DNA from: Tahibacter soli
GTDB taxonomy: Bacteria; Pseudomonadota; Gammaproteobacteria; Xanthomonadales; Rhodanobacteraceae
Length of the DNA stretch: 64,000 nt
Reading direction: 5' to 3'
NCBI RefSeq assembly: GCF_025717065.2
Contig: NZ_JAOVZO020000001.1
Coordinates: forward strand, 434,001-498,000
Below, in pieces: positions 1 through 7,950 of the stretch. Numbering within the stretch: the stretch's first letter is position 1; the number at the start of each line of letters is the position of its first letter. The position numbers and the translations under genes are program-made. The notes beneath the pieces were generated by a model. The model was not told the DNA's origin and ran no database searches. It worked only from the letters and a program-made list of their open reading frames with translations.

Positions 1-1352
1 GCATCGTCGCGACGCCGCTCGCCGGCGGCCCCGTGCGCGAACTCGGCGCGTGCGGCCGTGAAGTTGCGACGCTGTACTCGTGGACGCCCGACGGCGGCGC
101 GATCGTGAGTTCGGGCCTCGACGGACCCGACGGCTTCGGCACGCGGCCGGTCGTCCAGCATCCGGGCCGGGCGCCGCAGGAGATCGTGTATCCGCGCGCG
201 CAGACGAGCTACGACCTCGACCCGAAATATTCGCCGGACGGCCGCCGCCTCGCGTTCCGGCGCGGCACGATTCCGTTCAGCGACCTGTACGTCATGGAGG
301 TCGGCGATCCGGACAGCGTGCGCCGGCTGACGCGGCTCGCGTCGACGATGTTCGGCTACGACTGGACGCGCGACGGCGCCGCGCTGGTGTTCTCGTCCGA
401 TCACGAAGGGCCGCCGGCGCTCTACGCGGTCGACGTCGCCGACGCGCGTCTGACCGCGCTCGGCATCGCGCCGGCGACCTGGCCCGATCTCGCGCTGCAT
501 GCCGACGTCGGCGTCTACGAAATTCCCGAGCACCACATCCAGATGCGCCGTCTCGATCTGGCGCGCGCGGACAAGCCCGCGCCGCTCGCGGCGTCGAGCG
601 CGAACGACGTCGGCGCGCGGATTTCGCCGGACGGCAAGCGCGTCGCGCTGCTGTCGGATCGTTCGGGCAGCTGGCAGGTGTGGATACACGATCTGACGAC
701 CGGCGACGCCTTCGCGATTTCGAATCTCGCCAGGCGCATGCCGGAATTTCCCGAATGGCGGCCGGACGGACGCGCGGTCGGCTTCATCACGCACGGCAGC
801 GGTCCGGGCGACGCGCGCGAAATCGAAATCGACTCGCGCGTCGAACGCCGGCTGGGTTCGGCCGGCCTCGACGCGCGCCGCGTGACGTATGCCGCCGACG
901 GCGCCGTGCTGCTCGTCGCCGTGAAGAACGGCGCCGCGGCGCTCTATCGCGTCGAGGCCGATCGCGAAACCGAACTCGTCGCCGGCGCGAGTTTCGCGCG
1001 CGAAGCGGCCGGCGGCGACGTGCTGTTCAACTACGCCGACCGCGACGGCCTGTTTCGTCGCAGCGCGCGCGACGGCGCGATCGCGCTGCTGACGCCCGAC
1101 GTATCGAACCGGCTGCGGCGCGGCTGGGACATCGTCGGCAACCACGTCTACTACGTCGAACCGATGCGCGAGCACGCGCCGGTCATGCGCTACGACCTTG
1201 CGAGCGGCGCGCTCGACGAAGTCGCCGCGACGCGGTGCGGCGTGTCGGCCCACAGCCTGTCGGTGTTCGCCGACGAGCGCGCGGCGATCGCCTCGTGCAG
1301 CGAAAGCTACGAATCCGACGTGGGGCTGTTGCGGATCGATCGCGGCGGGTGA
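1..1352 (+). CDS. PD40/TolB-type beta-propeller protein, C-terminal part (5' truncated)
   Basis: The reading frame is open from the left edge of the window, so the N-terminus lies outside; the residues just inside the edge (PLAGGPVRELGA) already belong to a repeat blade. About 440 residues are visible. They carry repeated WD40-like beta-propeller (PD40) blades with motifs such as YSPDGRRLAF, ISPDGKRVALLSDRSG and WRPDGRAVGF. In this group such propellers commonly follow a CadC-like winged-helix DNA-binding domain and a transmembrane segment, making membrane-anchored transcriptional sensors; that N-terminal half is inferred and not seen. A free TolB-like periplasmic protein is the alternative. 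The stop is TGA at 1350-1352, and a long non-coding stretch follows. Confidence 0.75.
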   Translation, partial: IVATPLAGGPVRELGACGREVATLYSWTPDGGAIVSSGLDGPDGFGTRPVVQHPGRAPQEIVYPRAQTSYDLDPKYSPDGRRLAFRRGTIPFSDLYVMEVGDPDSVRRLTRLASTMFGYDWTRDGAALVFSSDHEGPPALYAVDVADARLTALGIAPATWPDLALHADVGVYEIPEHHIQMRRLDLARADKPAPLAASSANDVGARISPDGKRVALLSDRSGSWQVWIHDLTTGDAFAISNLARRMPEFPEWRPDGRAVGFITHGSGPGDAREIEIDSRVERRLGSAGLDARRVTYAADGAVLLVAVKNGAAALYRVEADRETELVAGASFAREAAGGDVLFNYADRDGLFRRSARDGAIALLTPDVSNRLRRGWDIVGNHVYYVEPMREHAPVMRYDLASGALDEVAATRCGVSAHSLSVFADERAAIASCSESYESDVGLLRIDRGG

Positions 1353-1410
1353 TGCGAGGGACGCCGCACGCATCCGGCGAAAACCGTCACTCGACGCGAT
1401 CGACGCGTCG

Positions 1411-1460
1411 CCCCCTCACCCCCGACCCTCTCCCCCAAGCGAGCTTGGGGGAGAGGGAGC
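1411..1460. repeat. REP-like CCCTCTCCCCC hairpin element (copy 1)
   Basis: A perfect 14-bp stem (1427-1440 with 1445-1458, arms beginning CCCTCTCCCCCAAG) closes on a CGAG tetraloop. A pyrimidine-rich flank with CCCTCACC lies to its left. The same core and flank occur at 1486, 18631 and 18734, which marks it as a dispersed intergenic element. Confidence 0.8.
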
Positions 1461-1485
1461 AAAGCGCCGACGCCACTGCTTGAGC

Positions 1486-1515
1486 CCTCTCCCCCAACCG
1501 CGTCGGGGGAAAGGA
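1486..1515. repeat. REP-like CCCTCTCCCCC element, degenerate (copy 2)
   Basis: This is a second, imperfect copy 28 bp after copy 1. The left arm CCCTCTCCCCCAA is intact. The right arm (GGGGGAAAGG) has lost pairing at one position. Confidence 0.65.
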
Positions 1516-1658
1516 TTGGCCGCTCCTGCGCATCCTGCGCCCGCGGCATTAGTACATCCATGTACGTCATGGTGAGCGGGCGACGCCGAGACGTGCGTTG
1601 CATCAGTCGCTGCGCGTCGACCGCTACGTCGATAGCCTCTCCATCGGCAAACTCGATC

Positions 1659-1682
1659 AAGCCGGCCTCGCGCCGGCTTTTT
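1659..1682 (+). terminator. Intrinsic terminator with no adjacent gene
   Basis: AAGCCGGC and GCCGGCTT pair around a CTCGC loop and are followed by a T run. It faces the + strand, about 300 bp beyond the nearest upstream stop codon. Confidence 0.7.
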
Positions 1683-1727
1683 CGTTGCGGCCGTTCGAAA
1701 AGCGCGCCGCGCTCGCCCGACGTAGCC

Positions 1728-1748
1728 CGAAAGTCACCGTGACTTTCG
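1728..1748. repeat. 21-bp inverted repeat (CGAAAGTCAC-C-GTGACTTTCG)
   Basis: Two perfect 10-bp arms flank a single central base. It lies 150 bp upstream of the AraC-type gene. It could be an operator for a dimeric regulator or a short RNA hairpin; the sequence alone does not decide. Confidence 0.5.
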
Positions 1749-1897
1749 TTGCGGCGATGCGCGCGGACTTCGCAAAAAAAGATGAAAGACATCTGAAACC
1801 GCGGCTTTCATGAAAATCTGCCGCCGAATTAAGGCGGGTCTCAGGACTAAATCACGAAGCGCGTCGTACTTAAGGGCCTCGTTCAAGGAGGTCCGCC

Positions 1898-2800
1898 ATG
1901 CAACTCGCCCACGACATCACTGCTCCCGTTCGCACGCCGGCCCGGTCGGTCGATCGCATCGCCGCCGCGCGCCGCGATCTCGAATTCACGGCCGGTGTCG
2001 GCCAGCGCCATGGCTTCGACAGCGGCGCGACGCTCGTCGTCGTCGGCCGCGGTCGCGTCTGCGTACGCACCGCCGACGGGGTGCTCGCCCTGCGCGGCGG
2101 CGAGGCCGGCGCGTTTCACGGCGCGGTCGAAGTATTTCCGGTGCGCGTCGGCAGCGGCATCTGGGGCATGGTCAACGGCACCGACGATGCCTGGCTGCGC
2201 GCGCTGCAGCGCGCGACCAGCGAGCTGACGCCGGCCGCGCTGCTGCCCGGTTTCGGCGCATGCCCGCCGCGCGTGCGCCGCAGCCTGTTTCGCGCGCTGC
2301 GCGCCGGCGGCGAGGGCAACGCGCTCGCCGCGTCGCTGCGCCGCGAATTCCTGCAGGAGCTGATCGACTGGCAGGAGCCGCGCCGCGTGCAGGTCGAGGC
2401 GTGTCCCGGCCGCACGCTGCAGCAGCGGCGCAACGTCTACGCGCGGCTGCAGCGCGTGCGGCACTACATGGTCGCCAACAGCAGCGTCGATCTCGACACG
2501 CGTGCGCTGGCCGCGGTCGTGAGCTATTCGCCGTGGCACTTCATCCGCATCTTCGACGCCGTGTTTGGCGAAACGCCGCACGATTTCCTGATGCGCCGCC
2601 GGCTCGACGAAGCGCGCCGCCTGCTGCGCGAAAGCCGTCTCGCGATTGCCGAGATCGCGCTCGTCGCCGGCTTCGACAACCGCTGCACGTTCGCGCGCCT
2701 GTTTCGCCGCCGCTACGGCATCACCGCCGGCGACTACCGCCGCGAGCACGCGCCGGCCGCGGCGATGTCCGCACGCGAATGCGCATCCGACGCCGCATGA
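1898..2800 (+). CDS. AraC-family transcriptional regulator
   Basis: A 300-residue DNA-binding protein. The C-terminal third (about residues 185-290) is an AraC/XylS double helix-turn-helix: the first helix pair surrounds SYSPWHFIRIFDAVFGETP and the second surrounds IAEIALVAGFDNRCTFARLFRRR, ending in the usual YGITAGDYRR. The N-terminal two-thirds is an unassigned sensory region with no recognisable cupin motif. The ATG is fixed by a strong AAGGAGGT at 1885-1892. It reads in the same direction as the TonB receptor that starts 120 bp later, so control of that receptor is possible but only inferred from position. The inducer is unknown. Confidence 0.88.
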   Translation: MQLAHDITAPVRTPARSVDRIAAARRDLEFTAGVGQRHGFDSGATLVVVGRGRVCVRTADGVLALRGGEAGAFHGAVEVFPVRVGSGIWGMVNGTDDAWLRALQRATSELTPAALLPGFGACPPRVRRSLFRALRAGGEGNALAASLRREFLQELIDWQEPRRVQVEACPGRTLQQRRNVYARLQRVRHYMVANSSVDLDTRALAAVVSYSPWHFIRIFDAVFGETPHDFLMRRRLDEARRLLRESRLAIAEIALVAGFDNRCTFARLFRRRYGITAGDYRREHAPAAAMSARECASDAA

Positions 2801-2920
2801 GTTCTGCCGCACAGCCTCCGCGCGCGGCGGCTGCGCGTCGTAACGTTCCGTTCACATTGACATTGCGTTTCACCCCGACTGCCGGACCACCGGAAACGTC
2901 CCAAAGAGGATTGTAGAAGT

Positions 2921-5836
2921 ATGAGAAATTACAACACATCGCGGCGCCCCCGCGTTCGCCGCACGCTGCTCGCGCTGGCTCTCGGCTTCGCGCTCGCGCA
3001 GCCGACGTTCGCGCAGACGAGCGCCGGTTCGATCTTCGGCCAGGCCAGCGGCAAGGTCACGATCGAGAACCTCGACACCGGTTTCACGCGCGAGGTCGAA
3101 GCCGACGCGCAGGGCCGCTTCCGCGTCACGGCGCTGCCGACCGGCAAGTACAAGGTGAGCTCCGGCGGCAACGAAAAGACCGTCACCGTCAACGCCGGCG
3201 TCGGTAGCGAAGTGCAGTTCGCGAACGACGCGGCGACGCTCGACAGCATCGTCGTCACCGGCAGCGCGGTGAACCCGATCGACGTGTCGTCGGTCGAATC
3301 GGTCACCGTGCTCACGGCCGAACAGGTCAACACGCTGCCGGTTGCGCGCGACGTCACGTCGGTCGCGCTGCTCGCGCCGGGTACGACCAAGGGCGACGCC
3401 GCGTTCGGCAACCTCGCATCGTTCGGCGGCTCGTCGGTGGCCGAGAACGCGTATTTCGTCAACGGCTTCAACGTGACGAACATCTTCAAGGGCGTCGCCT
3501 ATGCGCAGCTGCCGTTCGAGGCGATCGCCGAAACGCAGGTCAAGACCGGCGGCTACGGCGCCGAGTTCGGTCGCTCTACCGGCGGCGTCGTCAACATCGT
3601 GACGAAGCGCGGCAGCAACGAGTGGAAGGCCGGCGGCAGTCTCTACTTTGCGCCCGATTCGCTGCTGTCGGACAACCCGAACATCTACGATCGCGACGGC
3701 GAGCTTTACAACCGCAACGACAACGAGAGCAACACCGCGCTCACGTACGCCGGCTACGTCAGCGGCCCGATCGTCAAGGACAAACTGTTCTTCTACGCGC
3801 TGTACCAGGAGCGCAGCGCCGACACCGACCGGAGCCTGAGCCGCTCGTTCGGTCAATACTACAAGTACGAGGACAAGGATCCGCTCTGGCTGACCAAGTT
3901 CGACTGGAACCTCACCGACAACCAGATCCTCGAATTCACCGGCTTCTCCGACAAGCGCACGTCCGACGTCGAAGTGCTCAATCACGACGACTTCCAGGGC
4001 GCCGGAACGCCGCGCGGAAATCTGCGCCTCAAAGAGGGCGGCGACAACTACATCGCCAAGTACACGGGCTACTTCGGCGACGACTTCACGCTGTCGGCGC
4101 TGTACGGCTACGGCAAGTACCAGCGCTACGGCGCCGGCACCGGCGCGACCGGCGGCAACTGCCCGCTCGTGATCGATCAGCGCACCGGCGTCGATCACGT
4201 GTCGGGCTGCTGGGTCGACGACGACGGCCTCGCCGAGCGCCTCGACTCCGGCGACCGTCGCCGCCAGTTCCGCGTCGACGGCGAATGGGTGCTCGGCGAT
4301 CACAGCATCGGCTTCGGCTACGACAGCGAAGACTGGAACACCGTCGGCGGCCAGGAATACGTCGGCGGCATCTACTACCGCTACAACGACGCGACGCCGG
4401 GCGGCGTGGCGCCGAACGGCGCGCCGATTCCCGACGGCGTGACGCAGATCGTGCGTCGCCGCTTCACGCAGAACGGCGGCTCGGTCGACATCAAACAGGG
4501 CGCGCTGTACGTGCAGGACGACTGGAAAGTCAACGACAACCTGCTCGTCTACGCGGGCCTGCGCAACGAGGCGTTCGACAACAAGAACCCGGCCGGCCAG
4601 ACGTTCGCGAAGCTCTCGACGCAGATCGCGCCGCGCCTGGGCTTCTCGTGGGACACGAACGGCGACTCCACGCGCAAGGTGTTCGGCAGCGCGGGCCGCT
4701 ACCACCTGCCGATCGCCGCGAACACCAACGTGCGCGCGTCGGGCAGCGAAACCGGCTGGAACGAGTACTACACGTTCACCGGCATCGACCCGGTCACCGG
4801 CGTGCCGATCATCGGGCAGCAGCTCGGCGACCGCGTCTACACGTCCAACGGCGTCGTGCCGAACCCGCGCTCGGTGGCCGACCGCAACCTCAAGGCGATG
4901 TACCAGGACGAGCTGATCCTGGGCTTCCAGCAGCAGCTCGCGAACAACTGGTCGGTCGGCGTGCGCGCGATCCACCGCAATCTCGGCAGCGCGATCGACG
5001 ACTTCTGCTCGAAGCTGCCGTTCGCGCGCTGGGCAGACCGCAACAATGTCGAATACAGCGCCGTCAACGTTCCCGGCTGCGTCGTATTCAATCCGGGCGA
5101 AGACGTCAGCGTCGACGTCGACATCGACAACGACGGCGATCTCGACCGCGTCGATCTGTCGGCCGCCGACCTGCGCTTCGACAAGGCCAAGCGCAAGTAC
5201 AACGCGCTGGAAGTGTTCTTCGAGCGCGGCTGGGACGACAAGTGGTTCCTGCAGGGCTCGTACACCTGGGGCCACAGCTACGGCAACACCGAAGGCTACG
5301 TGAAGTCGGACATCGGTCAGGACGACGCCGGCGTCACGCAGGACTTCGATTTCCCGCAGCTGATGAACGGCGCCTACGGCAATCTGCCGAACGACCGCCG
5401 CCACACGTTCAAGGTATTCGGCGCGTACAAGCCGGCCGAAGAGTGGACGATCGGCGGCAACTTCCTGTTGCAGTCGGGCCGGCCGAAGAACTGCCTCGGC
5501 TACTACCCGGACCTCGACGATCCGGATCTCGAACCGGCGGCGGCGAGCTACGAGGCGGCGTTCTTCTACTGCAACGGCAAGCTCACGCCGCGCGGTTCGA
5601 TCGGCACGACGCCGTGGATCACCAACTTCGACGTCAACCTCGAATACCGTCCGCGCTTCGCCGACGGCCGTCTGGCGCTCAAACTCGACGTGTTCAACCT
5701 GTTCAACCGGCACACGGTCACGTCGGTCAACGACACGGGCGAAGACGCGCCGGGCCAGATCTCGTCGACCTACGGCGTCCCGCTGTCGTTCCAGGCGCCG
5801 CGTTCGGCCCGCTTCTCGGTGCGTTACGATTTCTGA
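2921..5836 (+). CDS. TonB-dependent receptor, Oar-like, with carboxypeptidase-regulatory-like N-terminal domain
   Basis: A 971-residue outer-membrane receptor. A signal peptide (to about residue 30, ending in PTFAQ) precedes a short CarboxypepD_reg-like beta domain (about 35-105), a plug starting near SIVVTGSAVN, and a beta-barrel that closes on the aromatic C-terminus RFSVRYDF, the usual Bam signal. A plug feature GYGAEFGRSTGGVVN is typical of Oar-like receptors. One extracellular loop, about residues 727-745, carries DIDNDGDLDRVD, which resembles a calcium-binding dockerin-type loop. The start is supported by AGAGGA upstream. It would import or bind a large ligand using TonB/ExbBD energy; the ligand cannot be told. 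It ends at an intrinsic terminator. Confidence 0.9.
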   Translation: MRNYNTSRRPRVRRTLLALALGFALAQPTFAQTSAGSIFGQASGKVTIENLDTGFTREVEADAQGRFRVTALPTGKYKVSSGGNEKTVTVNAGVGSEVQFANDAATLDSIVVTGSAVNPIDVSSVESVTVLTAEQVNTLPVARDVTSVALLAPGTTKGDAAFGNLASFGGSSVAENAYFVNGFNVTNIFKGVAYAQLPFEAIAETQVKTGGYGAEFGRSTGGVVNIVTKRGSNEWKAGGSLYFAPDSLLSDNPNIYDRDGELYNRNDNESNTALTYAGYVSGPIVKDKLFFYALYQERSADTDRSLSRSFGQYYKYEDKDPLWLTKFDWNLTDNQILEFTGFSDKRTSDVEVLNHDDFQGAGTPRGNLRLKEGGDNYIAKYTGYFGDDFTLSALYGYGKYQRYGAGTGATGGNCPLVIDQRTGVDHVSGCWVDDDGLAERLDSGDRRRQFRVDGEWVLGDHSIGFGYDSEDWNTVGGQEYVGGIYYRYNDATPGGVAPNGAPIPDGVTQIVRRRFTQNGGSVDIKQGALYVQDDWKVNDNLLVYAGLRNEAFDNKNPAGQTFAKLSTQIAPRLGFSWDTNGDSTRKVFGSAGRYHLPIAANTNVRASGSETGWNEYYTFTGIDPVTGVPIIGQQLGDRVYTSNGVVPNPRSVADRNLKAMYQDELILGFQQQLANNWSVGVRAIHRNLGSAIDDFCSKLPFARWADRNNVEYSAVNVPGCVVFNPGEDVSVDVDIDNDGDLDRVDLSAADLRFDKAKRKYNALEVFFERGWDDKWFLQGSYTWGHSYGNTEGYVKSDIGQDDAGVTQDFDFPQLMNGAYGNLPNDRRHTFKVFGAYKPAEEWTIGGNFLLQSGRPKNCLGYYPDLDDPDLEPAAASYEAAFFYCNGKLTPRGSIGTTPWITNFDVNLEYRPRFADGRLALKLDVFNLFNRHTVTSVNDTGEDAPGQISSTYGVPLSFQAPRSARFSVRYDF

Positions 5837-5860
5837 TACGAGTGGCGGTTGTGGAAAAAG

Positions 5861-5887
5861 AAAGGCCGGCGCAAGCCGGCCTTTTCG
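5861..5887 (+). terminator. Terminator of the Oar-like receptor gene
   Basis: AAAGGCCGGC and GCCGGCCTTTT form a perfect GC-rich hairpin with a short GCAA loop and a T run, 25 bp after the receptor stop codon. Confidence 0.85.
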
Positions 5888-5937
5888 TTTGCGTGCGATC
5901 GGCGCATGCTCTTCCGATCGTTCCCGGAGAAACCGCG

Positions 5938-6591
5938 ATGACGCCGCTGCTGTACGCCCATCCGTTCGCGTCGTACTGCCAGAAGGTGCTGATCGCGCTG
6001 TACGAGAACGCCACACCGTTCGATTTCAAGCTCGTCGCCACGCCCGACGACTTCGACGAACTCGGCAAGCTCTGGCCGTTCCGGCAGTTCCCGGTGCTCG
6101 TCGACGGCGACATGACGCTGATCGAGGCGACGATCGTCATCGAATACCTCGATACGTTCCGCCGCGGCGCGACGCGCTTCGTGCCGGATGACGCGAAGGC
6201 CGCGCTCGACGTGCGCTTCATGGACCGCTTCTTCGACAACTACGTGCACACGCCGATGCAGGCGGTGGTGTACGACGCGCTGCGCGCGGAACACGAGCGC
6301 GACCCGAAAGGCGTCGCCGACGCGCGCGACAAACTCGAGGCCGCGTATCGCTGGCTCGATCAGCGCATGGCCGGCCGCGAATGGGCGAGCGGCGAGACGT
6401 TCACGCTGGCCGACTGCGCGGCGGGCCCGGCGCTGTTCTACGCCGACTGGGTGCACCGGATCGATCCGGCGCACGCGAACGTCGTAGCGTATCGCGAGCG
6501 GCTCAATGCGAGGCCGTCGTTCAAGCGCGCGATCGACGAGGCGCGGCCGTTTCGGCCGTACTTTCCGTTGGGGGCGCCGGAGAGGGATTAG
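5938..6591 (+). CDS. Glutathione S-transferase family protein
   Basis: A 217-residue cytoplasmic GST. The N-terminal thioredoxin-like domain runs from LLYAHPFASYCQKVLIALYE through the cis-proline segment FRQFPVLVDGDMTLIEATIVIEYL. The all-helical C-terminal domain includes FTLADCAAGPALFYADWV, the conserved GST C-terminal core. In classes of this sort Ser or Cys near residues 11-13 (SYCQ) contacts glutathione. The ATG at 5938 sits after CCCGGAGAAA. The same frame is open far upstream through the receptor gene, so the start rests on this ribosome-binding site and on domain alignment. It lies beyond the receptor terminator, so it needs its own promoter. The substrate is unknown. Confidence 0.88.
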   Translation: MTPLLYAHPFASYCQKVLIALYENATPFDFKLVATPDDFDELGKLWPFRQFPVLVDGDMTLIEATIVIEYLDTFRRGATRFVPDDAKAALDVRFMDRFFDNYVHTPMQAVVYDALRAEHERDPKGVADARDKLEAAYRWLDQRMAGREWASGETFTLADCAAGPALFYADWVHRIDPAHANVVAYRERLNARPSFKRAIDEARPFRPYFPLGAPERD

Positions 6592-6649
6592 AGACCGCGC
6601 GTCACGTCGACCAAGGGATGGCAGAAACCGGATCGATCGCGTCGGCTCC

Positions 6650-7702
6650 CTACGTGATCGGCCCGCGCTTCGGATCGTGACGCCCGATCCCTCGTTCTCG
6701 ACAGAATGCCTCCAGCGGTCCCGTCAGCGCTGCGCGTATCGCCTCGCGCGCACCCGGCGACACGTACTCGTCGCGCGTCGGATGCGCATAGCGCGGATCG
6801 TGCGCGATCACGTGCAGCATCGCCGACGCCGGCTGCCAGCCCACTGCGGCGAGCGCGTCTCCAAAGCCATTGCGGTGTTCGCCGTGCAACGGCGTCTCGC
6901 GGCCATTGATCCACGTGTGCCAATACGTGTCGACGCCGCGCCAGCCGCTCGCCGCCGCATCGATCTCGTAGTCGCCGCAGCGGCCGTGCCAGTGGAACGT
7001 TTGCGGCGGACCTTGTTCTGCGCGTCGGATCATCGCGGTGTCGTCGTGCAGTTGCGCAAGGTCGCGCAGGCCCTCGCGGGCGATGAACACCTCGTCGTTG
7101 CAGTGCACCCGGAGTCCCGCGAACAGATGGGCGGCTTGCCATAGGCTTGCGCGCAGCGGCGCCGGTGCCGGCGACGCGGCTTCGACGAGATCGACATCGG
7201 GTCGCATGACGATCGACGTGCCGCGGCCGTCGCCGCGCACGACGACGCGCGGCGCGTCGACCGGCTCGCCGATCGCGAACGCCTGTTCCCACTGCGCGCC
7301 GTCGCGCCAGCTGCGGCAGACGAGCGACGTGCAGCAGTGCGAGACGAGCGCAAGGCCGACGCCCGAGCGGTTGTGCAGATGCACGTGCGGCGCGTGATCG
7401 TCGGCGCGCGCGGTGTAATGCGGCGTCGTGAACCAATGCGTGGCGAGGCTCGCGCTGCCGCCGGGCGCCGGTTCGTCGAACGGCAGGCCGGGGCCGTCGT
7501 CGGTCACTTCGATGCCGCCGTCGTCGTGCACGCGCACGCCGACGAACGACGCGCGTCCCATCAGGAACTGGTCGATCGCGTTCGACACGAGTTCGTCGAT
7601 CAGATGCTGCAACGCTTCCGGCCCCGGATCGCCGAGATACATGCCGGGGCGCCGGCGGATCGCTTCGCCGAACGTCAACGGCTTCGAAGGTGTGGCATCC
7701 AT
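6650..7702 (-). CDS. Standalone GyrB/ParE-like GHKL ATPase (ATPase plus transducer domains only)
   Basis: A 350-residue protein that aligns by eye to the N-terminal 43-kDa region of DNA gyrase B. It has the opening RRRPGMYLGDPGPEALQHLIDEL, the ATP/Mg motif ELVSNAIDQ, the GHKL box DDGPGLP, and a transducer-like segment INGRETPLHGEHRNGF matching the GyrB EGGTHxxGF region. The QTK-loop region reads HPTRDEY, with Arg where gyrase has Lys. No TOPRIM domain follows, so it cannot be a complete topoisomerase subunit. The start is the ATG at 7702, after GGAGAGG; an upstream extension lacks such a site. It is divergent from the alpha-2-macroglobulin gene. Its role is unknown. Confidence 0.8.
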   Translation of the reverse strand: MDATPSKPLTFGEAIRRRPGMYLGDPGPEALQHLIDELVSNAIDQFLMGRASFVGVRVHDDGGIEVTDDGPGLPFDEPAPGGSASLATHWFTTPHYTARADDHAPHVHLHNRSGVGLALVSHCCTSLVCRSWRDGAQWEQAFAIGEPVDAPRVVVRGDGRGTSIVMRPDVDLVEAASPAPAPLRASLWQAAHLFAGLRVHCNDEVFIAREGLRDLAQLHDDTAMIRRAEQGPPQTFHWHGRCGDYEIDAAASGWRGVDTYWHTWINGRETPLHGEHRNGFGDALAAVGWQPASAMLHVIAHDPRYAHPTRDEYVSPGAREAIRAALTGPLEAFCRERGIGRHDPKRGPIT

Positions 7703-7950
7703 CGGCCTCTCCGCCTGTCGGTTCCCTATTTTACGGGCCGCGTTCGGCGAACGCTCGGGCGGCGCCAGCACCCGCACCGACTCCTTCCACGAACCGTCAT
7801 CGCGCCGCCCGCAAACCGCCATGCCCGAACGATGTCATTGTCGCGCGGCACGCGCAGCTTGCGGGTTTGCGTTCGTTTCCCGACCATTGCCGCGTTTGTC
7901 GCTGTTTTCGGCGCCGCCTTGCGGCGCGGTTCGTTCACTCGGGGGAAGAC

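Larger units (their letters stand above)
1353..1897. other. 545-bp intergenic stretch with repeats, one terminator and an inverted repeat
   Basis: I find no convincing protein gene here. The open frames present lack ribosome-binding sites, have no family resemblance and read through hairpins. The stretch holds two CCCTCTCCCCC hairpin elements, an intrinsic terminator about 300 bp past the preceding stop, a 21-bp inverted repeat, and an A-rich segment (about 1771-1860) that probably contains the promoter of the AraC-type gene. The terminator stands too far from the upstream gene to be an ordinary 3' end, so a short untranslated RNA ending there is possible but unsupported. Confidence 0.6.

Noticed and set aside
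1411-1515. Start of a CRISPR array
   Set aside because: Only two short, unequal hairpin elements, with no regular spacers or cas genes; they fit REP-like repeats.
1598-1813. Possible 71-residue protein in the intergenic stretch
   Set aside because: It reads through the terminator and the inverted repeat, with no ribosome-binding site or recognisable family.
2870-6016. Long open frame antisense to the Oar-like receptor
   Set aside because: Its translation is Arg/Val-rich with no family resemblance, and it mirrors a well-supported receptor. In GC-rich DNA such antisense frames are common artefacts.
6650-7702. Authentic DNA gyrase subunit B or ParE
   Set aside because: No TOPRIM domain follows, and the QTK-loop lysine is replaced.
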